From Aquincolibacterium sp041674705 (lineage in GTDB: Bacteria; Omnitrophota; Omnitrophia; Omnitrophales; Aquincolibacteriaceae), in the NCBI GenBank assembly GCA_041674705.1, contig JBAYVF010000001.1, forward strand, positions 1-64,000: DNA of 64,000 bases, written 5' to 3'. The position numbers were made by a program, and so were the translations under genes. A model generated the notes under the pieces. It did no database searches and was not told the DNA's origin. It saw nothing but the letters and a program-made list of their open reading frames with translations. This document shows, in pieces, positions 24,804-33,559 of this stretch (its first letter is position 1; each line of letters starts with the position of its first letter).

Positions 24804-25934
24804 TTAAATAACAATGCGCGGCAAATGCGGATTTAAGCGCGTCACGATCTCATAAGGAATGGTTCCGGCCCATGCCGCGATCTCTTCGGCCGTGATGCGC
24901 TCATTCTGATCTTCACCGAGGAGCGTGACCGTATCGCCTTCCTTGGCTTCGGTGGTTCCCAGGTTCACGGCGATATAATCCATCGAGACCTTGCCGGCGA
25001 GGGGATAGCGTTTGCCATGAAAAAGAACGGAAGCTTTTTTCCATGCCGCATAGGGGTAGCCATGGCTATAACCCAAGGGGAGTATAGCGATCGTGGTATC
25101 CTTTTTCGCTACAAATTCGCGGCCATATCCTACGGATTCTCCGGCACGGACTTTTTTGACAAGGGTAATGCGGCTTTTGAGAGACAGTACCGGCTCTAAA
25201 TGAGCCGTGTCTTTTAATCCCGGATCCGGGTAGATGCCATAAAGTGAAAGGCCCGGGCGGATCATGTTGAAGAAAGGGGTTTTTAAGGTCAATGTCGCGG
25301 CGCTATTGGTGGCGTGACGGAACCGGAACACGATATTTTTTTCCTCAAGCACCTGAAGCAGTATTCCGAATTTCCGGACCTGCGTATCCCGAAAGGAATC
25401 ATCCTTTTCAGCGGTCGGGAAATGCATATAAATGCCGTCGAGCATAAGGCCCTTAAGTCGCGTCATTTCCTCTATAGAAGAGGCCGCTTCACGGACCGGG
25501 ATTCCCATGCGCCCCATCCCCGTGTCGATCTTCACATGGACCGAAGTTTTGCGGCCCAGATCCTCCGAAAGGTCCGAGATCTCACGGGCTTTTTCAAAGC
25601 TTGAAACGCTTAAAGTGATGCCCCCCAGGAGTGCTGCCGAGAGCTCATGGGAAAACAAATGTCCGAAGAGGAAGACGGGGGTTTGGGGATGGTGCTCTTT
25701 AAGGTCGAGAGCTTCCCGGAGCGTGGCCACGCCAAAATAGGTGACCTTCCCGGCGAGGGCGCCTGCGATCTCCCGGAGACCGTGGCCGTAGGCGTTTGCT
25801 TTGATGACCGCCAGAACATCCGTTTGTCCGGAATGTTGCTGAAGCGTATTGAGGTTTTTAAGAAGGGCATCCGCGCGAAGTTCGATCCAGGCGCTATGCT
25901 GAATCCGGGATGTGTGTTGTTTAAGTTCGGGCAT
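24804..25934 (-). CDS. alr: Alanine racemase
   Basis: The 376-residue protein is a PLP-dependent fold-III racemase. The Lys that binds PLP is in VIKANAYGHG (residues about 43-52), the TGMGRMG loop follows, and the C-terminal beta domain has GYSHGYPYA and KVSMDY. It makes D-Ala for peptidoglycan. Its start overlaps the end of tsaB by 14 bases, which suggests coupled expression. Confidence 0.96.
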   Translation of the reverse strand: MPELKQHTSRIQHSAWIELRADALLKNLNTLQQHSGQTDVLAVIKANAYGHGLREIAGALAGKVTYFGVATLREALDLKEHHPQTPVFLFGHLFSHELSAALLGGITLSVSSFEKAREISDLSEDLGRKTSVHVKIDTGMGRMGIPVREAASSIEEMTRLKGLMLDGIYMHFPTAEKDDSFRDTQVRKFGILLQVLEEKNIVFRFRHATNSAATLTLKTPFFNMIRPGLSLYGIYPDPGLKDTAHLEPVLSLKSRITLVKKVRAGESVGYGREFVAKKDTTIAILPLGYSHGYPYAAWKKASVLFHGKRYPLAGKVSMDYIAVNLGTTEAKEGDTVTLLGEDQNERITAEEIAAWAGTIPYEIVTRLNPHLPRIVI

Positions 25935-26610
25935 TTTTTCTCTTTTCCGCCAATTTTTCTTCCGGTTCGGAACGACGCAAGTAAACCGGCAAAAATTCTT
26001 TGGGACGCTTCAGTTGTTTAAGAAGCGGGTTCTTTGTCTCAAAGAGTTCGATCAAGGTTGCCGCCCGGGGGGCCCAGCATTTCTCCGGCGTCACGACAAA
26101 ACCTTTATCCGCAAGCTTGGCGATTCCATCGCCGACGATCCGGCTTCCCTGAGAAAGCTCCGAGGCCATTTCGTCGAGCGGTACCACGCGGGACGGGCCA
26201 CAGGCCACCCATCCTTTTCTATGATAACGGTACGAACGAGTGTAAAGTTTACCACGTCTTGCGTCCACGCACACGGCGAGATTTGAGGGCGTTTTTTCTT
26301 TAATTCCGGCCGCGATCACGTCGAGGGAAAAGGCGCCATAGCAGGGTTTGGGACAGGTCGCGAGGAAGCCCTTGAGCGTGGCGAAACCGATACGTAGTCC
26401 CGTGAAAGACCCGGGCCCGCGGCTGATGAGATAGACGTTAATGTCCCCGATCTTTAGTTTTTCTTTTTTAAGAAGGCGGTCAATCACGGGAAGGAGATTC
26501 TCCGCGTGTTTCATATAACCTTGGACGGTCGCATGGCGGAGCTTCGCCCCGCTTTTCTTGATCGCAACGCTCAAAGTAGGACTTGAGGTTTCAATGGCGA
26601 GTAAATTCAT
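25921..26610 (-). CDS. tsaB: TsaB, partner protein for tRNA t6A synthesis
   Basis: The 229-residue protein has LLAIETSSPTLSVA, HAENLLPVIDRLL and SRGPGSFTGLRIG, typical of TsaB (YeaZ), a degraded ASKHA paralogue that binds TsaD in the threonylcarbamoyladenosine complex. ATG 26610 is used. On the minus strand TAGAAT lies seven bases upstream and no Shine-Dalgarno is visible, so the mRNA may be leaderless. The C-terminal extension is rich in Lys and Glu. Confidence 0.93.
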   Translation of the reverse strand: MNLLAIETSSPTLSVAIKKSGAKLRHATVQGYMKHAENLLPVIDRLLKKEKLKIGDINVYLISRGPGSFTGLRIGFATLKGFLATCPKPCYGAFSLDVIAAGIKEKTPSNLAVCVDARRGKLYTRSYRYHRKGWVACGPSRVVPLDEMASELSQGSRIVGDGIAKLADKGFVVTPEKCWAPRAATLIELFETKNPLLKQLKRPKEFLPVYLRRSEPEEKLAEKRKNART

Positions 26611-26735
26611 AAGACGCATTCTATTCAGAATGAGCAAAAAAGAAATGCTTATGAATAGGATGGCGGAGGGCGGATGGAGGGTGAAATCAAAGCTGGTTTC
26701 TCTTCACCCGTCATCCGGATAGCCTCATCTTGTTT

Positions 26736-26762
26736 CACGAACGTGATTTCGTGGGGTATAAT
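26736..26762 (+). promoter_or_regulatory. Promoter with palindromic operator
   Basis: TATAAT at 26757-26762 is preceded by the palindrome CACGAA-N6-TTCGTG (26736-26753), which covers the spacer and -35 region. A repressor dimer bound there would block the promoter of the metal-related genes downstream. Confidence 0.55.
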
Positions 26763-26809
26763 GCGGCGTGGGTATGAAAAAGGAAGCTGACCATGAGGAG
26801 GATTCAAAA

Positions 26810-27196
26810 ATGAGAAAAATGATCGCGTTAATGTTGTTGGCTGTGCTTATGATGCCGCTGGCGGCGTCTCAGGTTTTGGCTGCGGACGAGACGGCGCAGG
26901 CCGGAATCCCAACGATTCCGGCACGCTCGCGTGGCCTTGACGGCCAGTCTTCGCAGACGGGGATCGTGGATGTCGGCAATAAGATCTGTCCGGTGATGGG
27001 GGGGCCGGTCAATGGAAAGGACTTCGTGGTTTATGAAGGCAAGCGGTACGGGCTTTGCTGTCCCGGATGCGACAAGACCTTCCTGAGCGATCCAGCCAAA
27101 TACATCGCCAAAGTGAAAGCCGAAGAATCAGCGGTTGTGTCGGATGCTTCCAAGTCCGCCGAAATGGAAAAGGACATGGAGCAAGGAGATCTTTAG
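26810..27196 (+). CDS. Exported YHS/TRASH-type cysteine protein
   Basis: The 128-residue protein has a Sec signal peptide (MRKMIALMLLAVLMMPL, cleavage probably near VLA-AD). A metal-binding-like domain follows with CPVMGGPV, YEGKRYGLCCPGC and FLSDPAKYI, as in YHS/TRASH proteins that handle soft metals such as Cu or Zn. The tail is acidic. GAGGAGG nine bases before ATG 26810 fixes the start. The permease gene follows after 74 bases, so the pair probably serves metal handling at the envelope. Confidence 0.8.
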   Translation: MRKMIALMLLAVLMMPLAASQVLAADETAQAGIPTIPARSRGLDGQSSQTGIVDVGNKICPVMGGPVNGKDFVVYEGKRYGLCCPGCDKTFLSDPAKYIAKVKAEESAVVSDASKSAEMEKDMEQGDL

Positions 27197-27232
27197 CGCC
27201 GCATCATATTCGAAATTAGGGTATGCGGTGCA

Positions 27233-27269
27233 ATACTGTTAACCCCTAAAATCAAATGGAGAACAGTAT
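27233..27269 (+). promoter_or_regulatory. Inverted repeat over the permease ribosome site
   Basis: ATACTGTT (27233-27240) pairs with AACAGTAT (27262-27269), with GGAGA next to the right arm and ATG at 27271. It could be an operator or an mRNA hairpin hiding the start site. Confidence 0.5.
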
Positions 27270-27270
27270 A

Positions 27271-28305
27271 ATGGACGAAAGGACGTGCTGTTCGACGGGA
27301 GATAAGAAAAAGCCGTGGTACCGGACCGGGCTTTTTCTTATCAGCGTCTTGACGCTCATGTTGTTGGGCACGTCCTTTCTTTTTCCCGCAATGGAAGGAT
27401 TCCGCCGGATCTTCTGGGAATATGTCCGGATCATGTTCTGGCCGATCCTCGCCGGATTTTTTGTGGGCGGGTTGATCGATCATTACGTCCCCAAGGAATA
27501 TATTTCGAAGCACCTGGCGGTCGCGCAAAAAAGAACGATCTTCTACTCCGTGGGTTTTGGATTCCTCATGAGCGCCTGTTGCCACGGGATCCTGGCGATC
27601 TCCATGGAGATCCACAGAAAGGGCGCCTCAGGCCCCGCGGTCGTGAGCTTTCTTCTGGCGAGTCCCTGGGCGAACCTTCCCATCACGATCCTTTTGTTCG
27701 GGTTTTTCGGGGCCAAGGCATTTTTGATCGTCTTTGGCGCGCTTCTGATCGCCCTCACCACGGGATTTTCCCTGCAGGGCCTGGACAGGATCGGATGGAT
27801 CGAGAAGAATCCGCACTCCGTGGTGGTCCATCCCGGTTTTTCGATCCGCGAGCACGTTGCGACAAGGCTTCGCAATCATGTTTGGAGCCATGAAAGTTTC
27901 CGGCATGCGGCGCGCGGGATCTGGAAGGGGATGACCGCGCTTGCGGCCATGGTCCTGCCGTGGGTCCTTATCGGAGTTCTTCTTGCCGGACTTGTTTCAG
28001 CCCTGGTGCCGGGTCATATTTTTCACCAATATTTCGGGCCGACGCTTTTGGGGCTTTTGGTGACGATGGGTGTGGCCACGCTCCTGGAAGTTTGCTCGGA
28101 AGGGACTTCGCCGCTCGCTTTCACGATCTATCAGCAGACCGGCGCCTTCGGGAATGCCTTTGCATTTCTGATGGGGGGTGTGGTGACGGACGTGACCGAG
28201 ATCGGCTTGGTGTGGAAAAATCTCGGGCCGAAGACCGCGCTTTGGATGCTCGCCATTAGCCTGCCGCAGGTGATTTTATTGGGATGGATACTCAACAAAC
28301 TTTAG
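27271..28305 (+). CDS. Permease of the PF03773 (ArsP/YraQ-like) family
   Basis: The protein of about 344 residues has eight or more membrane spans in two related halves. Conserved parts include SACCHGILAIS, FLLASPWANLPITILL in the first half and VCSEGTSPLA with GVVTDVTEI in the second. Relatives export organoarsenicals or Cu/Zn. The cysteine pair near the N-terminus (RTCCST) and in SACC supports a thiophilic metal substrate. ATG 27271 is preferred over ATG 27256 because GGAGA sits eight bases upstream. The substrate is not proven. Confidence 0.85.
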   Translation: MDERTCCSTGDKKKPWYRTGLFLISVLTLMLLGTSFLFPAMEGFRRIFWEYVRIMFWPILAGFFVGGLIDHYVPKEYISKHLAVAQKRTIFYSVGFGFLMSACCHGILAISMEIHRKGASGPAVVSFLLASPWANLPITILLFGFFGAKAFLIVFGALLIALTTGFSLQGLDRIGWIEKNPHSVVVHPGFSIREHVATRLRNHVWSHESFRHAARGIWKGMTALAAMVLPWVLIGVLLAGLVSALVPGHIFHQYFGPTLLGLLVTMGVATLLEVCSEGTSPLAFTIYQQTGAFGNAFAFLMGGVVTDVTEIGLVWKNLGPKTALWMLAISLPQVILLGWILNKL

Positions 28306-28396
28306 TACGGCGAAAGGGGTACGGCGTACGGAGTTAAAAACTCTTCGCAGAAAGACGCCCTTTCAAACTCGCCGTACACCGTACGCGGTACGCCGC
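28305..28396. repeat. GTACGGCGTACGG palindrome between permease and glycosyltransferase
   Basis: The left half has GGGGTACGGCGTACGGAG and the right half CCGTACACCGTACGCGG, forming a long imperfect hairpin. Its right half encodes the last residues of the glycosyltransferase (VRRTAYGVRRV). Confidence 0.75.
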
Positions 28397-29286
28397 ACCT
28401 CATCCGCTTCTTTCTCTTTTCCTCGCTTGAGCGCGCCCTCAATATAGATCTTTGCTTTTTCTTCCAACATTCGCCGCGCGGCGAAAGTCTGTTCCGGCGT
28501 GAGAATATTTTGCGAAAGGATTTTCGCCAGGGACCGGATGCGGAATTGGTCCATGGCCGGGAATTCACGGGAGCGCTGGTCCGCGTGGCCGCCGTATTTC
28601 ATAATGTAAGCTTTTTCGATCAGGCCGATCGGATGTTTCGCGGCGATCCGGAGCCACAGATCATAATCCTCGCAAGCCGGAAGGGATTCATCAAAAAGAC
28701 CGACTTCGTCGAAGAGTTTCCGGTGCATCATAACGGCCGACGGGCTCACGACGCAAAGCGGCAGGCACTTCTCAAAAATAAAACCGCCAAACTTTCGGTG
28801 CTTCTTCATCGGGTTGACGCGCGTGCCGTTTCGGATCCAGATCTCCTCGGTCTGGCATATCAAATAATCCGGGTTTGCCCGAAAGAATTCCAGCTGGGCC
28901 TTGAGCTTGCCGGGTTTCCATTCATCATCCGAATCCAGGAATGCGATCCATTCGCCCTTCGCGTATTTAATCCCCGTATTGCGTGCTGCTGCCGGGCCAA
29001 GATTAGATTGACGCAAGTATTGAATTGGTAAGGCGTACGGCGTACGGCGTACGGAGCCCGCGTTGATAGATTTTTCGCCGTACTCCGTACCCCGTACTCC
29101 GTACTCGGATGCTGTTGCGTCTGTCGATCCATCATCCACAATGATCAGTTCAAAATCCGCGCTTTTTCCGCCAGAGGACGGATCCGTCCAGCGTTTTGTG
29201 TCGGATTGCGCAAGGACGGAATCGATCGCGCGGGGCAGGACCGCTGCACGGTTGTAAGTGGGGATGATCACGCTGATAGAATTCAT
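28363..29286 (-). CDS. Family 2 glycosyltransferase with repeat insertion
   Basis: The 307-residue protein is a GT-A enzyme. It has VIIPTYNRAAVLPRAIDSVLAQ, IIVDDGSTD, GPAAARNTGI and the metal-binding FLDSDDEW, then an acceptor region ending in CEDYDLWLRIA. It should transfer a sugar from a nucleotide donor to cell-surface glycan. Between DDGSTD and YLRQSNLGPAAARN, about 27 residues (around 60-86) are encoded by a palindromic repeat (29030-29107). The C-terminal tail is also repeat-derived. Active-site motifs are intact, so it may still work. TATAAT five bases before the start suggests a leaderless mRNA. Confidence 0.92.
   Translation of the reverse strand: MNSISVIIPTYNRAAVLPRAIDSVLAQSDTKRWTDPSSGGKSADFELIIVDDGSTDATASEYGVRGTEYGEKSINAGSVRRTPYALPIQYLRQSNLGPAAARNTGIKYAKGEWIAFLDSDDEWKPGKLKAQLEFFRANPDYLICQTEEIWIRNGTRVNPMKKHRKFGGFIFEKCLPLCVVSPSAVMMHRKLFDEVGLFDESLPACEDYDLWLRIAAKHPIGLIEKAYIMKYGGHADQRSREFPAMDQFRIRSLAKILSQNILTPEQTFAARRMLEEKAKIYIEGALKRGKEKEADEVRRTAYGVRRV
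29030..29107 (-). repeat. GTACGGCGTACGG palindrome inside the glycosyltransferase
   Basis: Repeats of GGCGTACGGCGTACGG on one side face CCGTACTCCGTACCCCGTAC on the other across a short loop. It is read in frame without stop codons, giving EYGVRGTEYG and VRRTPYALP in the protein. Confidence 0.8.
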
Positions 29287-29336
29287 ACCGAATTATAACA
29301 TGAGACGCCTTTACGGCTATCCGCTTCGGCGGGACA

Positions 29337-29364
29337 TTGACAGCCCGGGCGCGAGGTTTATACT
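29337..29364 (+). promoter_or_regulatory. Promoter of the histidine kinase at 29371
   Basis: TTGACA (29337-29342) and TATACT (29359-29364) are separated by 16 bases. Only six bases separate the -10 box from ATG 29371. Confidence 0.65.
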
Positions 29365-29370
29365 ACCGCC

Positions 29371-30405
29371 ATGGGGAATCTGCCGGGCAAGGAGCCCATC
29401 TTCAAGAGTAAGAGCGTCACCGAAGTCCTCTCCGCTTTTTTTGTCTTTTTTTGCGCCCTTCTGATCTTTTATCTGGATGCCTTCGTTGGCGGAAAGATCT
29501 CCTTTTACATTTTTTATTTTCCTTCCATTGCAGCCATGGCATGGTATTTCGGGAGGATCGCCGGTTGGTCCACAGTGGTTTTATGCTCCGTTTTGTGGTT
29601 TGTGAAACAATGGGACCTGAAATTCGAAGAGGCCAGCGTCCTCGTGTTCTGGAATGGCATGATCTGCCTGACCAGTTTTTGTGTTATTTGCTGGATGACC
29701 CTTGCGATCCGGCACGGACAGATCAAACTCAGGGAAAGGTCCCAGGAGCTTGAAGAGTTTGCTTTCAAGGCAGCCCATGAGCTCACATCTCCCACCGCGA
29801 ACATTTTGGGGTATACCGAATTGCTGGACGAGCAATTTCCCCAGGATGCGGATCCGAAGGTGAAGAGTTTCGTAAAAAGCATTTTTCAAAACGTGCAACG
29901 CATGATGGTCCTGATCAAGGAGCTTTTAGATTATGCCAGGGTCGGGAAGCGGGATGCCGGCGCGTCTCCGCTGGATCTCGGGGAATCCCTGAAGGAGACG
30001 CTCGAAATTCTTTCTTTTGCTATTTCAGAAAAGAAGGCGGAAATCCTGGTGGATCCTTTACCGACGCTCATGATCAATCCCGGGCTTGCGGGGTTGCTTT
30101 TCCAGAACCTGATCGGCAATGCGATGAAATATTGCGAAAGGGAACCGCGTATCCGCGTTTCCGCCGTTCGTAAAGGAAAAGAATGGCTTTTTTCGGTTAA
30201 AGACAACGGGATCGGGATCCCCGCCGAAGATCGCGAACGTGTTTTTCTTATGTTTGAAAAATTGCCGACCCGGCGTCAATATCCCGGTTCGGGGATCGGC
30301 CTCGCCACCTGCCAAAAGATCGTCGCGAATTACGGGGGAGACATTTGGGTTGAGTCAAAACCCGGGGAAGGCTCGGCTTTCTTTTTTACGCTTCCCGCCG
30401 AGTAA
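29371..30405 (+). CDS. Membrane histidine kinase (short N-terminal membrane region)
   Basis: The 344-residue kinase has four hydrophobic segments in residues about 20-115. HisKA follows, with the phospho-accepting His in FKAAHELTSP, and a HATPase with NLIGNAMKY, DNGIGI and GSGIGLA. The HisKA/HATPase pairing resembles phytochrome-like or bacteriophytochrome kinases. No periplasmic domain of useful size is present, so it probably senses within the membrane. No regulator is adjacent. A clear promoter places the transcript start at or near the ATG, consistent with a leaderless message. Confidence 0.92.
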   Translation: MGNLPGKEPIFKSKSVTEVLSAFFVFFCALLIFYLDAFVGGKISFYIFYFPSIAAMAWYFGRIAGWSTVVLCSVLWFVKQWDLKFEEASVLVFWNGMICLTSFCVICWMTLAIRHGQIKLRERSQELEEFAFKAAHELTSPTANILGYTELLDEQFPQDADPKVKSFVKSIFQNVQRMMVLIKELLDYARVGKRDAGASPLDLGESLKETLEILSFAISEKKAEILVDPLPTLMINPGLAGLLFQNLIGNAMKYCEREPRIRVSAVRKGKEWLFSVKDNGIGIPAEDRERVFLMFEKLPTRRQYPGSGIGLATCQKIVANYGGDIWVESKPGEGSAFFFTLPAE

Positions 30406-30499
30406 AGCAGAGCGCGCTTTTCGCGCGGGTTCGGAGTGGTTTATTTTCCATTCTTCAGTATAATTCCCTTCTCGGTCGACTGACGGAAAGTTCTGGAAG

Positions 30500-31990
30500 A
30501 TGAAAAAAAAGAACGGCAAAAAACTCAAGATCTTGTTTGCGGCTTCGGAAGCGGTGCCCTTTATCAAGACGGGCGGCCTCGGCGATGTGTGCGGGGCGTT
30601 GCCCAAGATCCTGAAGAAACTTGGGCATGATGTCCGGCTTGTCCTGCCGCGCTATTGGTCTATCAGCAAAGAAAAGCATGGCTTAAAGCCCATCCTGGGG
30701 CCGATGGGCGTCCCGACCGGTAACGGGATCATGTGGTGCCAAGTTCTCGAGGGAAAATCAGACGGATTTCCGGTCTATTTTATCGAGCATGAAAGTTATT
30801 TTGGCCGCGCCGGGCTTTATGATGACGGCAATTGGGAATTCGCGGACAATCCCGAACGTTTCGGTTTTTTTTCGCGCGCCTGCCTCCAACTTTGTCAGGA
30901 CCTGAAGTTTCAGCCCGACATCATCCATTGCCACGACTGGCAGACCGCGCTCGTTGCGCCTTACTTAAAGATCTGGGAGCAGCACAATCCATTTTTTGCC
31001 GGGACCGCGAGCGTTTTCTCGATCCACAACATTGCGTACCAAGGGACTTTCAGGGCTGATGCCTACGGATTTCTCGGGCTCGGCCGCGACAATTTCATCG
31101 ACGCCAAGTTCGAGAATTTCGGCGGCATCAATTTCATGAAGGGTTCGGTTTTCTATGCCGACGCCATCACGACCGTCAGCCCCACGTATGCCAAAGAGAT
31201 CCTCGGCGAACCCGGAGCGAACGGACTTTCGACCTATGTCCAGCGCCGGAAAGAGGATCTTTACGGGATCCTGAATGGTGTGGATTATGATCACTGGAAT
31301 CCGGAAACGGATGAACTCATTCCGGCGAATTATTCCCGCCACGACATGTCGGGGAAAAAGATCTGCAAAAAAGCGCTTCAAAAAGAATTTCTTCTGAACC
31401 CCAAGGGGAATCTTCCCATCATAGGGATCGTCTCGCGGTTCGCGGATCAGAAAGGTTTCCAGCATTTAATGCTTGTGATGCACCGTATCCTGCGCGATAT
31501 GGCGGTCCAATTCGCCATTATCGGGAGCGGGGACAAGGCGCAAGAAGATTTTTTCGGAGGGCTGCCTGCGCTTTATCCCGGCAAGGTGGGAGCCTGGATC
31601 GGCTACAACGAAGGTAAGGCGCACCGCATCGAAGCCGGCGCCGATTTTTTTCTCATGCCGTCGCTTTATGAGCCGTGCGGTCTTAATCAGATCTACAGTT
31701 TGAAATACGGGACGCTTCCGATCGCGCGGGCGACCGGTGGGCTGAAGGACACGATCATTCCGTACGATGAAAAAAGCGGTTTCGGGACCGGTTTTCTTTA
31801 CTACCAGGGAACTCCGGCCGCGGTCTACGACACGGTCGGCTGGGCAGTGAGCACGTATTATGACCGCCCCGAGCATATGGAACTGATGCAAAAACGCGCC
31901 ATGATCCAGCATTTCTCCTGGATGGACGCTGCCCAAAAATACGAAGACGTCTACGAAAAAGCCCTTCTCCGCCGCGAAAATTGGCAGTAA
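30500..31990 (+). CDS. glgA: Glycogen synthase, copy 1
   Basis: The 496-residue GT5 enzyme has FAASEAVPFIKTGGLGDV at the N-terminus (the Lys of KTGGLGD contacts ADP-glucose), HCHDWQTAL, IHNIAYQG and the C-terminal YEPCGLNQIYSLKYGTLPI. It extends alpha-1,4-glucan chains from ADP-glucose. A TATAAT at about 30459 and TGGAAG before the ATG give a normal leader. A second synthase is at 60578; the two are clearly diverged, so they may make different glucans or act in different phases. Confidence 0.94.
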   Translation: MKKKNGKKLKILFAASEAVPFIKTGGLGDVCGALPKILKKLGHDVRLVLPRYWSISKEKHGLKPILGPMGVPTGNGIMWCQVLEGKSDGFPVYFIEHESYFGRAGLYDDGNWEFADNPERFGFFSRACLQLCQDLKFQPDIIHCHDWQTALVAPYLKIWEQHNPFFAGTASVFSIHNIAYQGTFRADAYGFLGLGRDNFIDAKFENFGGINFMKGSVFYADAITTVSPTYAKEILGEPGANGLSTYVQRRKEDLYGILNGVDYDHWNPETDELIPANYSRHDMSGKKICKKALQKEFLLNPKGNLPIIGIVSRFADQKGFQHLMLVMHRILRDMAVQFAIIGSGDKAQEDFFGGLPALYPGKVGAWIGYNEGKAHRIEAGADFFLMPSLYEPCGLNQIYSLKYGTLPIARATGGLKDTIIPYDEKSGFGTGFLYYQGTPAAVYDTVGWAVSTYYDRPEHMELMQKRAMIQHFSWMDAAQKYEDVYEKALLRRENWQ

Positions 31991-31993
31991 ATT

Positions 31994-32076
31994 TCCACGC
32001 ACCACGTACCACGATCCAAGGGCCACGTTTTTTGAGGCGGATTTTCCGTGGCCCGTGGGGCGTGCATCGTGGATCG
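31994..32076. repeat. CACG-rich palindromic repeat, intergenic copy
   Basis: CCACGCACCACGTACCACGATCC faces GTGGCCCGTGGGGCGTG across a T-rich loop. A related piece is read in frame within the DUF1016-SNase gene (4695-4732). Confidence 0.7.
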
Positions 32077-32090
32077 GCCGAAGGCGGGCG

Positions 32091-32118
32091 TTGCGCGTTG
32101 CGTGAAAGTGAGTAGAAT
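32091..32118 (+). promoter_or_regulatory. Promoter of the TPR/K+ channel gene
   Basis: TTGCGC (32091-32096) and TAGAAT (32113-32118) have a 16-base spacer. ATG 32126 lies seven bases after the -10 box and has no ribosome site. Confidence 0.5.
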
Positions 32119-32125
32119 GCCCCCT

Positions 32126-32959
32126 ATGGATCCCAAGACACCTCATTTCAACGAGTCGCCTACCGTGACTAGGACCAAGATTGAGCAAGCGTTTGCTCTG
32201 GAACGCGACGCGCATCGTTTCCGGAGTGAAGGCAAGATCGACCAGGCATTCCAGACCTTTGATCAGGCCGCCAAACTTTTTCAGGAGGCCCATGAGCCAC
32301 TTAAGGCCGCGGTTTGTTTTTCATCGGCTGCGACGTGCTGGAATATCCACACCGGCTGGCAGCCGCTCCGCAATGCCGCCACGCGTAACGAATCCGCCGC
32401 CCTTCAGGCCCTTGTGGCTCAGGACTACGCTTATGCGGAAACGCTTTTCAGCGAAGCCGCGCTCCTCTATGAAAAAGAGGGGGATTTCACAAAATATTCC
32501 TATTGTTACCGGCGCGCCAAGGACGTCCGGCTCGCTCGTTTGTGGAAAACCTTTATGCGGACAGCGGGGCAAAGTTCCCATGCGATCGGTCTTCGAGCGG
32601 TTTCATGGAAGGAGCGGGTATTCGCTATGGCAAGCTGGGTTTTCGGTTCGCTGAACCGGGTGGTTTGGGGATACGGAGAAATGCCTTTCCGGACCTTCGG
32701 GATCGCGTGCGGCGTTATTGTTATCAGCGCTTTCTGTTATTATATTTCCGGCATGGTCCTGACCGGAGGATTCGTGCAGAAGATCGATCTTTTCGAATCT
32801 CTCTATCTGAGCATTGTCACTTACACGACCGTGGGCTATGGGGATTATCTCCCGATGGGTTGGATCCGCGCCGTTGCGGCGCTCGAAGCTCTCCTAGGCG
32901 TTCTGCTCACACCTCTTTTCCTGATCTCGCTGACCCGTCGCTATCTCCGGACCCGATAA
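32126..32959 (+). CDS. Two-helix potassium channel with N-terminal TPR/SNAP-like domain
   Basis: The 277-residue protein has an N-terminal helical-repeat domain (about 15-150), with pairs such as AQDYAYAETLFSEAALLYEKEGDF that resemble TPR or alpha-SNAP repeats. The C-terminal channel has TM1 (about 200-220), the selectivity filter TTVGYGD (about 240-246) and TM2 (about 253-270). The filter is that of K+ channels. The repeat domain replaces the usual RCK/TrkA_N ligand-binding domain, so gating may depend on protein contacts. ATG 32126 is chosen on promoter geometry; ATG 32117 overlaps the -10 box. Confidence 0.8.
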   Translation: MDPKTPHFNESPTVTRTKIEQAFALERDAHRFRSEGKIDQAFQTFDQAAKLFQEAHEPLKAAVCFSSAATCWNIHTGWQPLRNAATRNESAALQALVAQDYAYAETLFSEAALLYEKEGDFTKYSYCYRRAKDVRLARLWKTFMRTAGQSSHAIGLRAVSWKERVFAMASWVFGSLNRVVWGYGEMPFRTFGIACGVIVISAFCYYISGMVLTGGFVQKIDLFESLYLSIVTYTTVGYGDYLPMGWIRAVAALEALLGVLLTPLFLISLTRRYLRTR

Positions 32960-32986
32960 AACACATAATCCTGCAAGGAGAAATTC

Positions 32987-33559
32987 ATGAGCCGTATCCA
33001 ACCGTTAGACCCGGAAAAAGCGCAAGGGAAGACCCAGGAACTTCTGGCTATGATCAAGGCGAAGTCGGGCCGCGTTCCCAATATCCTCAAGACCATGGCC
33101 CATTCACCGGTGGCGCTTCAGGCCTATCTTGGGCTGACCGGAGCTTTTGCCGATGCGAAATTGCCTCTCAAGATTCGCGAGCAGATCTCGCTTGCGGTGG
33201 GGGAAGACAATCAATGCGGTTACTGCGTTGCCGCGCATTCGGCGATCGGGAAGCACGCGGGGCTTACGCCCGAAGAGATCGAAGCGGGGCGCCGGGCCAA
33301 GTCCCCGGATCCCAAAACGGATGCGATCCTCAAATTTGCTAAAAAACTTTCGGCGAACCGGGGAAATATCACAGACGGTGAGTTGGCAGAAGCCCGGAAG
33401 GCGGGTTGTTCGGATGAAGAGATCTTCGAGATCATTACCGCCGTTTCGCTCAATCTCTTCACCAATTATGTGAACCATGTGGCGGATACCGCGATCGATT
33501 TTCCCCAGGTGCCGCCGCTCGTCCCGCCTGTGAGGCGGGAAAATCCGAATATCGAATAA
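32987..33559 (+). CDS. AhpD-like carboxymuconolactone decarboxylase family protein
   Basis: The 190-residue helical protein carries the redox motif CGYCVAAH (residues about 83-90) of AhpD-type peroxidase proteins, preceded by REQISLAVGE and followed by a second helical half. Such proteins reduce peroxides with thiol partners. GCAAGGAG precedes the ATG. The last residues (VPPVRREN) come from a TCCCGCC/GGCGGGA hairpin at 33523-33540 and are not part of the family core. Confidence 0.9.
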   Translation: MSRIQPLDPEKAQGKTQELLAMIKAKSGRVPNILKTMAHSPVALQAYLGLTGAFADAKLPLKIREQISLAVGEDNQCGYCVAAHSAIGKHAGLTPEEIEAGRRAKSPDPKTDAILKFAKKLSANRGNITDGELAEARKAGCSDEEIFEIITAVSLNLFTNYVNHVADTAIDFPQVPPLVPPVRRENPNIE

